A stretch of 64,000 nucleotides of DNA from Halorarum halophilum (GTDB lineage: Archaea > Halobacteriota > Halobacteria > Halobacteriales > Haloferacaceae), in contig NZ_CP058529.1 of NCBI RefSeq assembly GCF_013401515.1, positions 2,852,001 through 2,916,000 on the forward strand. Direction: 5' to 3'. Below, in pieces: positions 8,558 through 16,684 of the stretch. The notes beneath the pieces were generated by a model that did not search any database, was not told the origin of the DNA, and was given only the letters and a program-made list of their open reading frames with translations. The position numbers were made by a program, and so were the translations under genes. Each line of letters begins with the position of its first letter. The first letter of the stretch is position 1.

Positions 8558-9597
8558 AGCGCCTCCATGACGGCGTCCAGCAGCGCCTCGGGGCCGTCGT
8601 CGTGGTAGACGTTCGCCGTCGGCAGGCCGTGCTGCTCCCCTTCGGTCGCCGGGTCGCCCCACGTCGAGAGGGCGGCCACCTGTGCCTCCGAGAGCCCTTC
8701 GACGAGGTCGCGCTCGACGTCGACGCCGCGGATGGGGAACCGGTCGAAGTGGGTGCGGCCCTCCCGGTCGGGGTCGTCGACGAGCACCACGGCGTCGGGC
8801 CAGGCGCCGTGGAGCAGCGCGAGGGTCACGCCCGAGTAGGCGCGGTGGGTGAGCGCCCCCTGCCCCTCGACGAAGACGAGGTCGTGGTCCGCCCCGACCG
8901 CGGCGACGTTGTCCTCGACGACGCCGGCCGTGAAGTCCGCGGGCACGCGGTCGACGACGGTCCCCCGGTGGGCGCCGACCATGATGCCCGTCTGGCCGGT
9001 CGCGACCCAGCCGGCGTCGATGCCGGCCCGCTGGGCCGCCCGGTACAGTTCGAACGTCGTCGTGCGCTTCCCGACCGCGCAGTCGGTGCCGACCGTGAGG
9101 ACGACGTCGGCGTCGATGTCGTCGACCCGTCCGTCCGCGACCCGGAGGTCGTCGTCCGCGGGCGGTTTGCGGACGTCGAACAGGCGGACGCCGCACTCGT
9201 CGGCGAGGTCGACCCAGTCGTCCCGCTCGCTCAGGAAGACGTGGAGGCCGGAGACGACGTCGCACCCGGCGCGCATCGCCTCGCGGATGTCGTCGACCCA
9301 CTCCTCGGGGAGCGCACCTCCGGCGGGTGCGACGCCGATGACGAGCGCCTCCGCGTCGGGGGTCGCCTCCAGCGCGGCCGTCATCGACTCGACGACCGGC
9401 ACGTCGCCGACCTCGGGCCGGTCGAGCACGTCCGCGGCCGACCGGCCGGCTTGATCGGAGTCGACGACGGCGCCGACCTCAAATAGTTCGCTGTGCATCA
9501 CGACGCCGTTGGCGGTCTTGCCGGCCATCCCCCCGAACGCCCCCTCCGCGAGGACGACGGCCGGCGTCGGCGTGTCGAACGCGCTTCGCAGGTCCAT
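8554..9597 (-). CDS. dgcN: DUF1611 protein, DgcN-like (D-glutamate N-acetyltransferase)
   Basis: 347 residues from ATG 9597 (MDLRSAFDTPTPAVVLAEG); an earlier in-frame start is not supported. The N-terminal Rossmann-like half (VVDSDQAGRSAADVL, LVIGVAPAGGALPEEW) and the C-terminal P-loop-like half (VGTDCAVGKRTTTFEL near residues 155-170, VFVEGQGALTHRAYSG) are the layout of DUF1611. DgcN of this family is reported to acetylate D-glutamate before DgcA epimerisation, in marine Proteobacteria and haloarchaea. The stop overlaps the start of dgcA by 4 nt. It is divergent from the permease over a 89-bp spacer rich in palindromes. Confidence in the family is high and in the exact substrate moderate. 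Confidence 0.82.
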   Translation of the reverse strand: MDLRSAFDTPTPAVVLAEGAFGGMAGKTANGVVMHSELFEVGAVVDSDQAGRSAADVLDRPEVGDVPVVESMTAALEATPDAEALVIGVAPAGGALPEEWVDDIREAMRAGCDVVSGLHVFLSERDDWVDLADECGVRLFDVRKPPADDDLRVADGRVDDIDADVVLTVGTDCAVGKRTTTFELYRAAQRAGIDAGWVATGQTGIMVGAHRGTVVDRVPADFTAGVVEDNVAAVGADHDLVFVEGQGALTHRAYSGVTLALLHGAWPDAVVLVDDPDREGRTHFDRFPIRGVDVERDLVEGLSEAQVAALSTWGDPATEGEQHGLPTANVYHDDGPEALLDAVMEAL

Positions 9598-9634
9598 GGC
9601 CTCACAATCCGGGGAGCGGGGCAAAGTCCCACTC

Positions 9635-9686
9635 CCTCTCATGAGAGGTGGTACCTATTCACGGTATCACGGGGTGATGGTATCAC
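9635..9686. promoter_or_regulatory. Divergent dgcN/permease control region with palindromes
   Basis: The spacer contains CCTCTCATGAGAGG (9635-9648), a perfect 14-bp palindrome. It also holds the direct repeat GGTATCAC at 9663-9670 and 9679-9686, the second copy touching ATG 9687, and the dyad ATCAC-GGG-GTGAT (9666-9678). A CCTATTC element near 9654 could be the TATA box for the permease. Such density suggests binding by at least one regulator controlling both directions. Confidence 0.5.
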
Positions 9687-10904
9687 ATGGCACGCACGAC
9701 CGACTCGGCCGACGACCGCGACCAGCGCACGATCAGCATCTTCGCCCGCCTGTTGCGGGGGCGGTTCGGGTCGATCGTCCTCCCGGCGATCATCCTGCAG
9801 TCGCTGCTGATCGGGGGCGGCTACGCCAGCGGTCGCGAGGTCGTCGCCTACGGCGCCAAGTTCGGCTCGGCCGGCCTGCTCGCCGTCCTGGCCATCTTCC
9901 TCGGGTTCACCGTCATGTCGATCGTCGTGTTCGACCTGGCCCGGACGTTCCGCACGTACGACTACAAGAGCTACATGCAGGCGATCATCTGGAAGGGCTG
10001 GCCCCTGTTCGACGTGCTGTTCATCGTGATGGCGACCGTCGTCATCGCGGTGATGGCCTCCGCCGCGGGGTCGATCATGGAACAGACGCTCGGCATCCCC
10101 TACATGGCCGGCATCGTCGCCATCATCGCTGTCGTCGGCGTGCTCACCTACTTCGGCGCGAGCCTCATCGAGCGGTTCAAGACCGTCGGGACGGGCTTTC
10201 TCTATCTCGCCTATGTGATCTTCGGCGTCGTCGTCCTCTCGACCGTCTGGGGTGACGTGACGAACGTGCTGGCGGCCGGGAACACGTCCTACGTCGACGA
10301 CGCGAGCACCGGCGCGGTGCTCCAGTCGGGTGCCCTCTACGTCGGCTACAACCTGGCGATCTTCCCGGCGGTGTTCTTCGTCCTCCACCGCCAGGAGACG
10401 CGCAAGGAGACGATCGTCTCCGGTTTGCTCGCCGGCACCATGATGACGCTCCCGTTCCTGCTCACCTACCTCTGCCTGATGGGCTTCTACCCGAACGAGT
10501 CGGTGATGGGCGCGGAGGTGCCGTGGCTCCCGATGCTGGGGAGCGTCGGCGGCCCCCTGCTGATCGGCTTCTACGGCGTCGTCATCGGCTGGACGCTCGT
10601 CGAGACGGCCGTCGGGGCCATCCACGCCATCATCCACCGCGTCGACAGCGACCTCGAGGAGATCGACGCCGGGCGGTTCGAGAAGGTCGACGGCCTCACG
10701 CCGCTCCAGAGCGGGGCGATCGGCGTCGGCATCCTCGTCACGGCGACGCTGCTCTCCCAGTTCGGCATCATCGCGCTCGTCGCGGAGGGGTACACCATCA
10801 TGGCGTACTTCTTCATCGCGCTGTTCGCGGTGCCGACGCTCACGGTCGGCCTCGTCCGCCTGTTCGACCCGGACTGGAAGCGCGAGTTCTGGAGTCGCGC
10901 GTAG
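9687..10904 (+). CDS. Multipass membrane transporter, YkvI-like (APC/LeuT-fold type)
   Basis: 405 residues with about ten to eleven hydrophobic segments; the N-terminus RLLRGRFGSIVLPAIILQS leads into TM1 with a glycine-rich GGGYASGREV break. This unwound-TM1 pattern and overall length fit the YkvI (COG3949) family of putative amino acid or cation-coupled permeases. ATG 9687 follows directly on a GGTATCAC repeat, implying a very short or absent leader. Divergence from dgcN-dgcA makes uptake of D-glutamate or a related amino acid a reasonable inference. The substrate is not visible in the sequence. Confidence 0.78.
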   Translation: MARTTDSADDRDQRTISIFARLLRGRFGSIVLPAIILQSLLIGGGYASGREVVAYGAKFGSAGLLAVLAIFLGFTVMSIVVFDLARTFRTYDYKSYMQAIIWKGWPLFDVLFIVMATVVIAVMASAAGSIMEQTLGIPYMAGIVAIIAVVGVLTYFGASLIERFKTVGTGFLYLAYVIFGVVVLSTVWGDVTNVLAAGNTSYVDDASTGAVLQSGALYVGYNLAIFPAVFFVLHRQETRKETIVSGLLAGTMMTLPFLLTYLCLMGFYPNESVMGAEVPWLPMLGSVGGPLLIGFYGVVIGWTLVETAVGAIHAIIHRVDSDLEEIDAGRFEKVDGLTPLQSGAIGVGILVTATLLSQFGIIALVAEGYTIMAYFFIALFAVPTLTVGLVRLFDPDWKREFWSRA

Positions 10905-10978
10905 GGGCGAGCACCTCCGTTTTCGGCTCCGCGTTCCTCGTTAAACGTGGTTCTCGGACGGAATTTCCGGACGAACTG

Positions 10979-10985
10979 TTTTATC
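10979..10985 (+). promoter_or_regulatory. TATA box of the HTH_10 regulator gene
   Basis: TTTTATC lies about 27 nt upstream of ATG 11009, the spacing of leaderless haloarchaeal promoters. Confidence 0.5.
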
Positions 10986-11008
10986 TGGGTGAGACGTATT
11001 AGCACGTC

Positions 11009-11740
11009 ATGGCTCAGCCGTCGACCGACATCGCGAGGGAGGCGACGTGTCTCCGGCTGGTCCTAGACATCTGGCACCCCGACTGCTGGACGCTCGAGGT
11101 CACCGAGCGGACGGACGCGGGACTGCTCGGCCACGGCGTGTACGAGGTCGACGGGCTCGCGACCGGGCGGTTCACCGCGTTCGGCGACACGACCGCCGCG
11201 GTCGCAGAGTTGATCGACGCCGTCGACGCCTCGCCGCTCACGACCTCCGTCCGGACGGTCCCGAGCGGACACCGCTCCTCGTCGGGCGGAACCGGCGCCG
11301 ACGTCGCCCCCGGAAACGCCACACGCGGCCTGCTGGTCGCCTACGAGGAGGCCAACAGCATCACGACGTCGCTAGTCTCCCGCGGGCTCATCCCCGACGC
11401 CCCGGTGCGCATCCGCGACGGCTGCGAGCGGTGGGCGGTGCTGACGGACGAGCGTCGCGACGCGGTCCGCGCCCTGCTCGACGAGGTGCGGGCGGAGGCC
11501 GACGCCGAGGTGGACGTGGTCCGCATAACGTCGCCCGAGGCGGGGGCGACGCCGCTGTTCCCCGAGGACTCCCTCTCGGATCGCCAGCGGGAGGTGTTCG
11601 AGGTCGCCCGCGAGCGGGGCTACTACGAGCGACCGAGGGGGGTTTCGGCTGCAGACCTCGCAGCGGAGCTCGGCGTCTCGAAGGCGACGGTGCTCGAACA
11701 CCTGCGGAAGGCGGAGTCGAAGCTGCTCGATCCGTCGTGA
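11009..11740 (+). CDS. Bat-type HTH_10 transcriptional regulator
   Basis: 243 residues. The C-terminal 55 residues form the haloarchaeal HTH_10 domain: LSDRQREVFEVARERGYYERPRG followed by SAADLAAELGVSKATVLEHLRKAESKLL. The first 180 residues are the sensor-like alpha/beta region of short Bat relatives, without a recognisable PAS or GAF signature. A TATA element at 10979-10985 predicts a leaderless transcript. The gene follows the permease on the same strand with 104 bp between and is a good candidate for a local regulator of the dgcN/permease divergent promoter; no binding evidence exists in the sequence. Confidence 0.88.
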   Translation: MAQPSTDIAREATCLRLVLDIWHPDCWTLEVTERTDAGLLGHGVYEVDGLATGRFTAFGDTTAAVAELIDAVDASPLTTSVRTVPSGHRSSSGGTGADVAPGNATRGLLVAYEEANSITTSLVSRGLIPDAPVRIRDGCERWAVLTDERRDAVRALLDEVRAEADAEVDVVRITSPEAGATPLFPEDSLSDRQREVFEVARERGYYERPRGVSAADLAAELGVSKATVLEHLRKAESKLLDPS

Positions 11741-11904
11741 GCCCGATATTAAATCATCTCAGTCCAATTAGCCGTGACGGTTCTTGGAGGACGTTTGTAA
11801 CCATCTCGTAGCACGTTCAGCGCTCACAGGGTTCATCTCGACAGATCTCCACCTTCTCGACTTCTCGCAATCGCTAGTGGTATCTCGGACCAGACCCGGC
11901 AAGT
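11741..11904. other. Spacer at the edge of the accessory region
   Basis: No credible gene, tRNA or attachment repeat was seen. Base composition becomes visibly more AT-rich here than in the first 11.7 kb. Confidence 0.4.
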
Positions 11905-12159
11905 TCAGCCGAAGGTTGATGTCCACCGACCGATCGCTGGCACATAGACACTCGTAGTTCCGCTGGAACGCTCGCTGATCTGGAGATGATGGGACTCGTA
12001 GATACTTGGATCGAGTCCCGTGGTCAGGATGGTCGCGTCAAGCAGGTCGCGACGCCATTCGACCCACCGTGGGTCAAGGACGTGGTCAGTGAGTACGTCG
12101 AACGGGTGGATAAAGTGACTGCGGAGGATTGCTAGGCGACGAATAAGTTCACTTCTCAC
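11905..12159 (-). CDS. Small hypothetical protein downstream of a ribbon-helix-helix-like gene
   Basis: 84 residues from GTG 12159 (VRSELIRRLAILRSHF); a TTG one codon earlier is also possible. It lies 9 bp below, and in the same frame as, the upstream 84-residue gene, separated by a TAG. The sequence has an aromatic, basic N-terminal half (LDPRWVEWRRDLLD) and a plain C-terminus. No family is recognised. It could be a genuine small partner of the upstream gene or the 3' part of a longer gene interrupted by TAG; codon usage is not strong enough to decide. Confidence 0.35.
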   Translation of the reverse strand: MRSELIRRLAILRSHFIHPFDVLTDHVLDPRWVEWRRDLLDATILTTGLDPSIYESHHLQISERSSGTTSVYVPAIGRWTSTFG

Positions 12160-12168
12160 CAATACCGT

Positions 12169-12423
12169 CTATTCGTTGTCACATGCCGTCTTCCGAAATT
12201 CGTTAAACAACTCTGGATGATGTTCTGAAAGCACGGCGATGTCCTCCGGCAATTCCTCCCGAATGCGACTTCGGACGCGAGAAATCGCCTGATATCGTTT
12301 ACTTTCGTCATTTGGATCATCACTCTTCCGGACACCCGTGCTCCGGTCGAGCTTCTCGCCTTTAAGGTACGCCTTGAGTTCTGCCTCGAGATCGTCGGGA
12401 ATCCAAACTGAGATCGTCTCCAT
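12169..12423 (-). CDS. Small protein with ribbon-helix-helix-like N-terminus
   Basis: 84 residues, ATG 12423 (METISVWIPDDLEAELKAYL). The opening beta strand followed by an amphipathic helix resembles RHH DNA-binding or antitoxin-like proteins. The C-terminal half (VLSEHHPELFNEFRKTACDNE) resembles short haloarchaeal proteins of unknown role. It is highly charged with no membrane segment. Gene size and a small downstream ORF would suit a toxin-antitoxin-like or DNA-binding role, but no recognised toxin follows it. Confidence 0.55.
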   Translation of the reverse strand: METISVWIPDDLEAELKAYLKGEKLDRSTGVRKSDDPNDESKRYQAISRVRSRIREELPEDIAVLSEHHPELFNEFRKTACDNE

Positions 12424-12542
12424 GCTTTTGCTATGTATTCCTTGTGGACAGGCGCGTCGGTCCCTCCATAGGTTAACTCGAAAGCTAAATATCTAGTTTT
12501 ATTCAGTTGTACGAATTCGGCAAGCAGATCGCGGCTTTCGGA

Positions 12543-13016
12543 TCATCCATCATTGGGGGAATCACCATCGTCGAGGGTGTCGAGGTCGTCTGGTACCGAG
12601 CCCTTGGTTGGGTCATGCACGATGTACCCTTCCTCCTTCGCGACCTCGGCGAACGCCCCGTCGTGTGTCCACAACCGTTCGATTCCGTAGCGTTCCATCG
12701 CGGCGAGTACGGTCGCGTCCCGGCCGCCGATGCCGGCGTTCGGGTACTCGTGGAGGAGATCCGCTCCCATCTCGACGTCCGCCGTGGTCAGATCGGCGAC
12801 CGTCGTATCGCGCAGCGAGAGGAACTCGCCTACCGTGCTCCCGCTCTCAGCAAGCGTGTTCGCCAGGTAGTGGACGACCTCCATCTGGAGCACGGTCGTC
12901 GTGAACAGTGGTTCCGTCGCGAGGAGCGCGTCGACCTGTGGCGCCACGTCTTCGTGTTCCGGGAGGTCAGCGTCGAGGTAGTACACCCAGACGTTTGCAT
13001 CGAGACAGAACATCAC
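12543..13016 (-). CDS. vapC: PIN-domain ribonuclease toxin, VapC family
   Basis: 157 residues. The N-terminal FCLDANVWVYYLDADLPEH holds the first catalytic Asp (D6), LQMEVVHYLAN the conserved Glu, and GIGGRDATVLAAMERY and LWTHDGAFAEVA the later acidic residues; together these are the four-residue metal site of PIN nucleases. The acidic C-terminal tail (VPDDLDTLDDGDSPNDG) is typical haloarchaeal drift. The ATG at 13016 overlaps the stop of the upstream AbrB-type gene by 4 nt (ATGA), the usual vapBC arrangement. Expected role is cleavage of tRNA or rRNA when not neutralised by the partner. Confidence 0.9.
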   Translation of the reverse strand: MMFCLDANVWVYYLDADLPEHEDVAPQVDALLATEPLFTTTVLQMEVVHYLANTLAESGSTVGEFLSLRDTTVADLTTADVEMGADLLHEYPNAGIGGRDATVLAAMERYGIERLWTHDGAFAEVAKEEGYIVHDPTKGSVPDDLDTLDDGDSPNDG

Positions 13017-13273
13017 CCGGGGAGGTCGCTCGTCCAGACACGCTTGAGATCCGCGGGGTCGATCCGCTCTACTGGTCGCTTGCGCGTGTCCGCGTTGACG
13101 CAGCCGCGGAGGCGATTTCGAGCTTCCTCTCGGACGACGTGCGGACGAACGCGAATGCTCCCGTCCTCGAGTTCGACGATCACCTCTTCCCCGGGTTCGA
13201 GTCCGAGACGGTCACGGAGTTCCTTGGGGAGCGTGATTCGCCCCTTCTCGTCGATCCGGCGGTCGGTGCTCAT
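13013..13273 (-). CDS. vapB: AbrB/SpoVT-type antitoxin, VapB
   Basis: 86 residues from ATG 13273 (MSTDRRIDEKGRITLPKELR). The swapped-hairpin AbrB domain spans residues 1-48 (ITLPKELRDRLGLEPGEEVIVELEDGSIRV). The remainder is the toxin-binding tail ending ADLKRVWTSDLPG. A longer frame exists upstream, but the perfect operator palindrome directly abuts this ATG, which fixes the start. It is coupled to the PIN toxin by an ATGA overlap. It is expected to repress its own promoter alone or in complex with the toxin. Confidence 0.9.
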   Translation of the reverse strand: MSTDRRIDEKGRITLPKELRDRLGLEPGEEVIVELEDGSIRVRPHVVREEARNRLRGCVNADTRKRPVERIDPADLKRVWTSDLPG

Positions 13274-13293
13274 ATTCCCACCTTGGTGGGAAT
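13274..13293. promoter_or_regulatory. VapB operator, perfect 9-2-9 inverted repeat
   Basis: ATTCCCACC-TT-GGTGGGAAT is a perfect inverted repeat that begins at the base next to the vapB start codon. Autoregulation by AbrB-type VapB is well established for the family. The position implies binding over the transcription start. Confidence 0.75.
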
Positions 13294-13340
13294 TCGGGAT
13301 AATGGTTTCGTCGATCGTCACGACCAATTCTCGCGGGTCG

Positions 13341-13811
13341 CTACTCCTCCTTCTCGTCACGACCCCCGGCTGACCGGGAGTCAGCTTGCTCATCCGAGTC
13401 GGTCGCATCGGCAGGCAGTTCGGGCGGTTCGAGGAGCTTCACGAGGAGTCGACCGAACCTCGTGCCAGCGGCTCGTTCACCGAGCGTGACAGAACCGTCG
13501 AGTCCGCGCTTGAGTGCCGATTCACGCCAGTACGGCGTCACCCGGTCGACGAGCCGATCGAGCAGTCGGACGATCGGGCCGACCGTCCACGTCTCCCGGA
13601 GGTCGATGACGACGACCTCCGGTTCGGGTTCCTTCGTCAGCCACCGATAGCCGGAGGAGTTCCTGACGACCGTCGAGAGCCACCGCGTCGCCCTGCTCGT
13701 CCGCGAGTCGTCCCGCAAGGGGGCACGGAGCGTCCGAACGACTCGTGAGCCCTCGAGTACCCGTGTGAGGATGCCGTCGCCGTGGTCGTGCGTCGACGAG
13801 GTGTCGGTCAT
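13341..13811 (-). CDS. Haloarchaeal conserved hypothetical next to DUF4330 gene
   Basis: 156 residues with ATG 13811. It is soluble and basic in the middle (SRTSRATRWLSTVVRNSSGYRWLTKE), has a central strand-like EVVVIDLRETWTVGPIVRLLDRLVDR and a charged C-terminus (DSDEQADSRSAGGRDEKEE). No catalytic motif is visible and no function is recognised. The gene begins 8 bp after the DUF4330 gene ends, on the same strand, so the two are almost certainly cotranscribed and may act together at the membrane. Confidence 0.6.
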   Translation of the reverse strand: MTDTSSTHDHGDGILTRVLEGSRVVRTLRAPLRDDSRTSRATRWLSTVVRNSSGYRWLTKEPEPEVVVIDLRETWTVGPIVRLLDRLVDRVTPYWRESALKRGLDGSVTLGERAAGTRFGRLLVKLLEPPELPADATDSDEQADSRSAGGRDEKEE

Positions 13812-13818
13812 GGTTTGA

Positions 13819-14937
13819 TCACGTAGAGACGACGGTCGCCTCGACGGTGATGCTCCCGAGGTCGAGGACTACGGTGTTCCCCTGCTGGATGGTCCGGCCC
13901 TTGAACGTGAGCCCGGTCGACGTCTCGCGGACCGAGAGGTCGGCCGTGACCGTGAGGTCCTGCTTCGTCGGGTGCTCGCGCTCGTAGATGTTCCCGTCGT
14001 CGCTGGTGAGCACGACCGTCGCGCTCTCGCGCTCGACGTTCGTGAGGCGGGCGAGCGTCTCCCCGCTCGCCGTCTCGGTCATGCCCGACTGGATGGAGGT
14101 GGCGAGTTCCTGCGGGACGTCGGTGAGCCGGAGGGTGACAGTCCGGGTGGCCTCCTCGCCGCGGGGTTCCGTCGCGCCGACGCGTTCGAGCTCGCCAGTG
14201 AGCGCGTAGTCGCTCGTCCGGAAGGGAATGGAGGCGTTGGGTCGGAGGATCGTGCCCGCGAACGTCGCACCGTCGCCGGTCTCGCGGGCCTGGAGGGTGA
14301 GCCCGAGGAGGACGCGCTTCCGGTCGGGGTTGGCGGTCCCGTAGACGTGGACCGACTCGACCGTTCCGAGGGTGCGCTCGCGGAGGGTGAAGGCGTCGCC
14401 CGCCTGGATGCTCGAGGCGGTCTCGGCGTCGACGGTGGTCGAGAGCAGCACCTGGCGTTCCGCGGTCGGGATGGCCTGCCCGTCGCCCAGGGCCGTGATG
14501 GTGCCGCTCACCTCGTACGTGTCGGTGACTAGTTCGAGCGTGCGGCCGAGACGTGGGGGTGCGCCGTCGTAGGAGATGGCGTTAGACTGGGTGTCATCGG
14601 TGTCCGCGGTCTCCCCCCGGAGTTCGACTCTGAGGAGGGCGTTGGTGCCGTTGGCTCCCTGTTGTGGTTGGATGTGGACGTCGGTGACGGTGAGTTCGGC
14701 GGTTCCATCGGGCGAGTAGGTGTCGCCCTCGTTCAGCTGGGCGACGAGGTAGTCCGGCTGGGTGCCCAGATCGAGCGTCGCGTGGGTGGTGGCGAAGTCC
14801 GGTTCGGTCGGTTCGGCGTCCGGTTGGAGGACGAAGGCGGCGCCCGCCGTGACGACGGCGAGGACGAGGAGGACGGCGAGGGCGTCGACGACGTTGACGA
14901 GGCCGAAGAGGTTGCCCTCGTCGTCTATGAGGGGCAT
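13819..14937 (-). CDS. DUF4330 single-pass membrane protein
   Basis: 372 residues from ATG 14937 (MPLIDDEGNLFGLVNVVDAL). The opening residues and one membrane segment (ALAVLLVLAVVTAGAAFVL, about 16-35) are the hallmark of DUF4330. The exterior part consists of repeated beta-rich units, each with a short hydrophobic strand pair (for example TLDLGTQPDYLVAQLNEGD and DLGSITVEATVVST), suggesting three related domains. DUF4330 genes often sit by polysaccharide or surface-layer genes in other genomes. The role is unknown. It forms an operon with the 156-residue gene downstream. Confidence 0.78.
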   Translation of the reverse strand: MPLIDDEGNLFGLVNVVDALAVLLVLAVVTAGAAFVLQPDAEPTEPDFATTHATLDLGTQPDYLVAQLNEGDTYSPDGTAELTVTDVHIQPQQGANGTNALLRVELRGETADTDDTQSNAISYDGAPPRLGRTLELVTDTYEVSGTITALGDGQAIPTAERQVLLSTTVDAETASSIQAGDAFTLRERTLGTVESVHVYGTANPDRKRVLLGLTLQARETGDGATFAGTILRPNASIPFRTSDYALTGELERVGATEPRGEEATRTVTLRLTDVPQELATSIQSGMTETASGETLARLTNVERESATVVLTSDDGNIYEREHPTKQDLTVTADLSVRETSTGLTFKGRTIQQGNTVVLDLGSITVEATVVST

Positions 14938-15820
14938 GGTGTTCCACCCGGTTCGGTCATCTTTCGGAACGACCTCGGGGCATGACAAAGGGGTTGCGAC
15001 TTGTGAATGGGTCTGGTCCGTTACTCACTCGCCAGCACAGACTGTTGTCAAATGGGGGCTCTTTGTGCTCGTGGGCTCTCTCTAATCTCGGCGCGTGTGA
15101 ATTCCTGGCCACGACTGGATCCATACTCGCATTTGAGGCTGGAGATCCGGCAAAAAGCGATCTCCAGCGTTCTCAATCCATCACTTGCTATCCATAATCG
15201 GCCAAATCCTCCGCAAGGGAACACCCCTCCCGTCGTGAGGGGACGAACTAGGAGGGTTTCGCTCAACAGTGCCTACCAGTGGCCTGTTGACTATCCCGGT
15301 AATCTTGATCCGACAAGCGTTCTCCGACCTGTTTGGCTGATATGTGCTCAGCGCAGGTCGGTCCAGTTACCTCGTTAGTTTTCCAAACACGGTTGCCTGC
15401 ATGCGATTTTGGTCACACGGAACGGACATCTCGATCGGACGTGTCGCTTGCATCGTCTGGCGAACAGTCTTGTGATTTTCGTCGCCCAGTCGGGTGTTGT
15501 GTGCTCTCCGTGGGGGTTGCTGGTGTAATTACACTCGGCTACTGTTCCTAGCTCGGTCCTCATCCCTGGGAACGTTGCTACTTGCGGGGCGTTCGACCGA
15601 TTATGGACACCCCATTAGCGGCGCTGTGTTGCTGAGAGCTGTTCTACACCATTCTCGTAGTACTAATCCGAGTTTGGATCTTCTCGTGTTGAGTTCCTCG
15701 ATTGGGTGAGTTCATCCAGATTCCAATGGATACCGGAAACCCTCCCATGGCATCGCACCTTCTCGCGGGTCACTGGCCTGATGGGTTTCCGCATGTACTA
15801 GTACGAACACCGCGTGGGTA
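14938..15820. other. Gene-poor stretch
   Basis: About 0.9 kb without a convincing gene; open frames are short and lack haloarchaeal codon bias. A weak hairpin pairs CCCTCC (15225-15230) with GGAGGG (15251-15256). No transposase remnant was recognised. Confidence 0.4.
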
Positions 15821-15825
15821 CCTGG

Positions 15826-15915
15826 TGGACGATCGCCTGAGAGTCGGTGGCGGCCGGGGCGGTGTTGCTGGCAATGCGACACGCGGAAATCGAGCGCTCG
15901 CCGACGCGCGTCTGG
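15826..15915 (+). pseudogene. Decayed fragment of a second tfb gene
   Basis: Reading from about 15840, the sequence encodes ESVAAGAVLLAMRHAEIERSP, which matches ESLAAGAVLLAMRQAGIEREP in the first cyclin repeat of the intact tfb at 19542. DNA-level identity is also obvious over about 80 bp. An in-frame TGA precedes it, and similarity fades on both sides. It is a relic of a duplicated or recombined TFB gene, not an expressed product. Confidence 0.7.
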
Positions 15916-16153
15916 GCGGCCGCCAGGGTGGCACGCTGTGCGGTCGGAAATGGCTCCGACCCGTCCGGATGGCCCGGTGGGAAGGGGAGCGAGGCGACCT
16001 GCACGGGCCGTGGCGGGTCGGTGCAGAGCGCCGACAACATCCGATCCTCAATCTACCGGTCCCGTCAACCCCGACGAGTAGACGTACTAGCTCCCTAGTC
16101 GTGTTGCCGGTGGGCTGGGTGACACCCGTCTGCCAAGTGAACGAATGTGGCTG

Positions 16154-16564
16154 TCAGCGCTCGGGTCGCGGGGCAGTCTCGTATCGGTTGATGTCCCCCG
16201 TCTTCTCCACTCGGTCGTAGATCTGTCGGAGCGTGTCTCGTGCCCGGAGGAGCTTGTGCTCCCCGAGGAACTGCCGACCACTCGCACTGATCCCGTAGAA
16301 CTTGTACGGCAGATCGTTCTGCCGCCGGTCTTCGGGGAGGAGCACTTCCTCGACGATGCCGGCGTCGACGAGCCGCTGGAGGTGCTGGCGAATCGTCGTC
16401 TGGCTCTTGCTCGGGTTGACGTAGTCGAGTTCCTTCAACGTCGGTAGTTCCGACGGGTGCCCGAGGATGTCCTGGAGGAGCGAGAACCGCGTCTCCTGGG
16501 TGACGACGTTGAGCCGCTCGCGAACGGACTCCAGGTCGCTTGGCGGGTGATCGGACGTACTCAT
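16154..16564 (-). CDS. ArsR-like winged-helix regulator
   Basis: 136 residues, ATG 16564 (MSTSDHPPSDLESVRERL). The winged HTH spans residues 20-75: VTQETRFSLLQDILGHPSELPTLKELDYV, the recognition helix SKSQTTIRQHLQRLVDAG and the wing IVEEVLLPEDRRQNDLPYKFYGIS. The C-terminal helix GRQFLGEHKLLRARDTLRQIYDRV probably dimerises. The family is common in haloarchaeal accessory regions. It is divergent from the 192-residue gene at 16685 across 120 bp, an arrangement suggesting it regulates that gene and itself. Confidence 0.78.
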   Translation of the reverse strand: MSTSDHPPSDLESVRERLNVVTQETRFSLLQDILGHPSELPTLKELDYVNPSKSQTTIRQHLQRLVDAGIVEEVLLPEDRRQNDLPYKFYGISASGRQFLGEHKLLRARDTLRQIYDRVEKTGDINRYETAPRPER

Positions 16565-16684
16565 TATCGCTCTATTCGGGTAGTGTGTGCAAAAGCGTTT
16601 CGCTCAAATACGAATCGGTGTAGGGCGATACGGTCGACGATGTGGTCGCCACATTGAAGCAGGGGACGGGAGAATTCCGGCCGA

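Noticed and set aside
7496-9301. 601-codon reverse frame suggesting a DUF1611-epimerase fusion
   Set aside because: The part above 8557 is an out-of-frame reading of dgcN; dgcN ends at 8554 with a GTGA overlap to the GTG start of dgcA.
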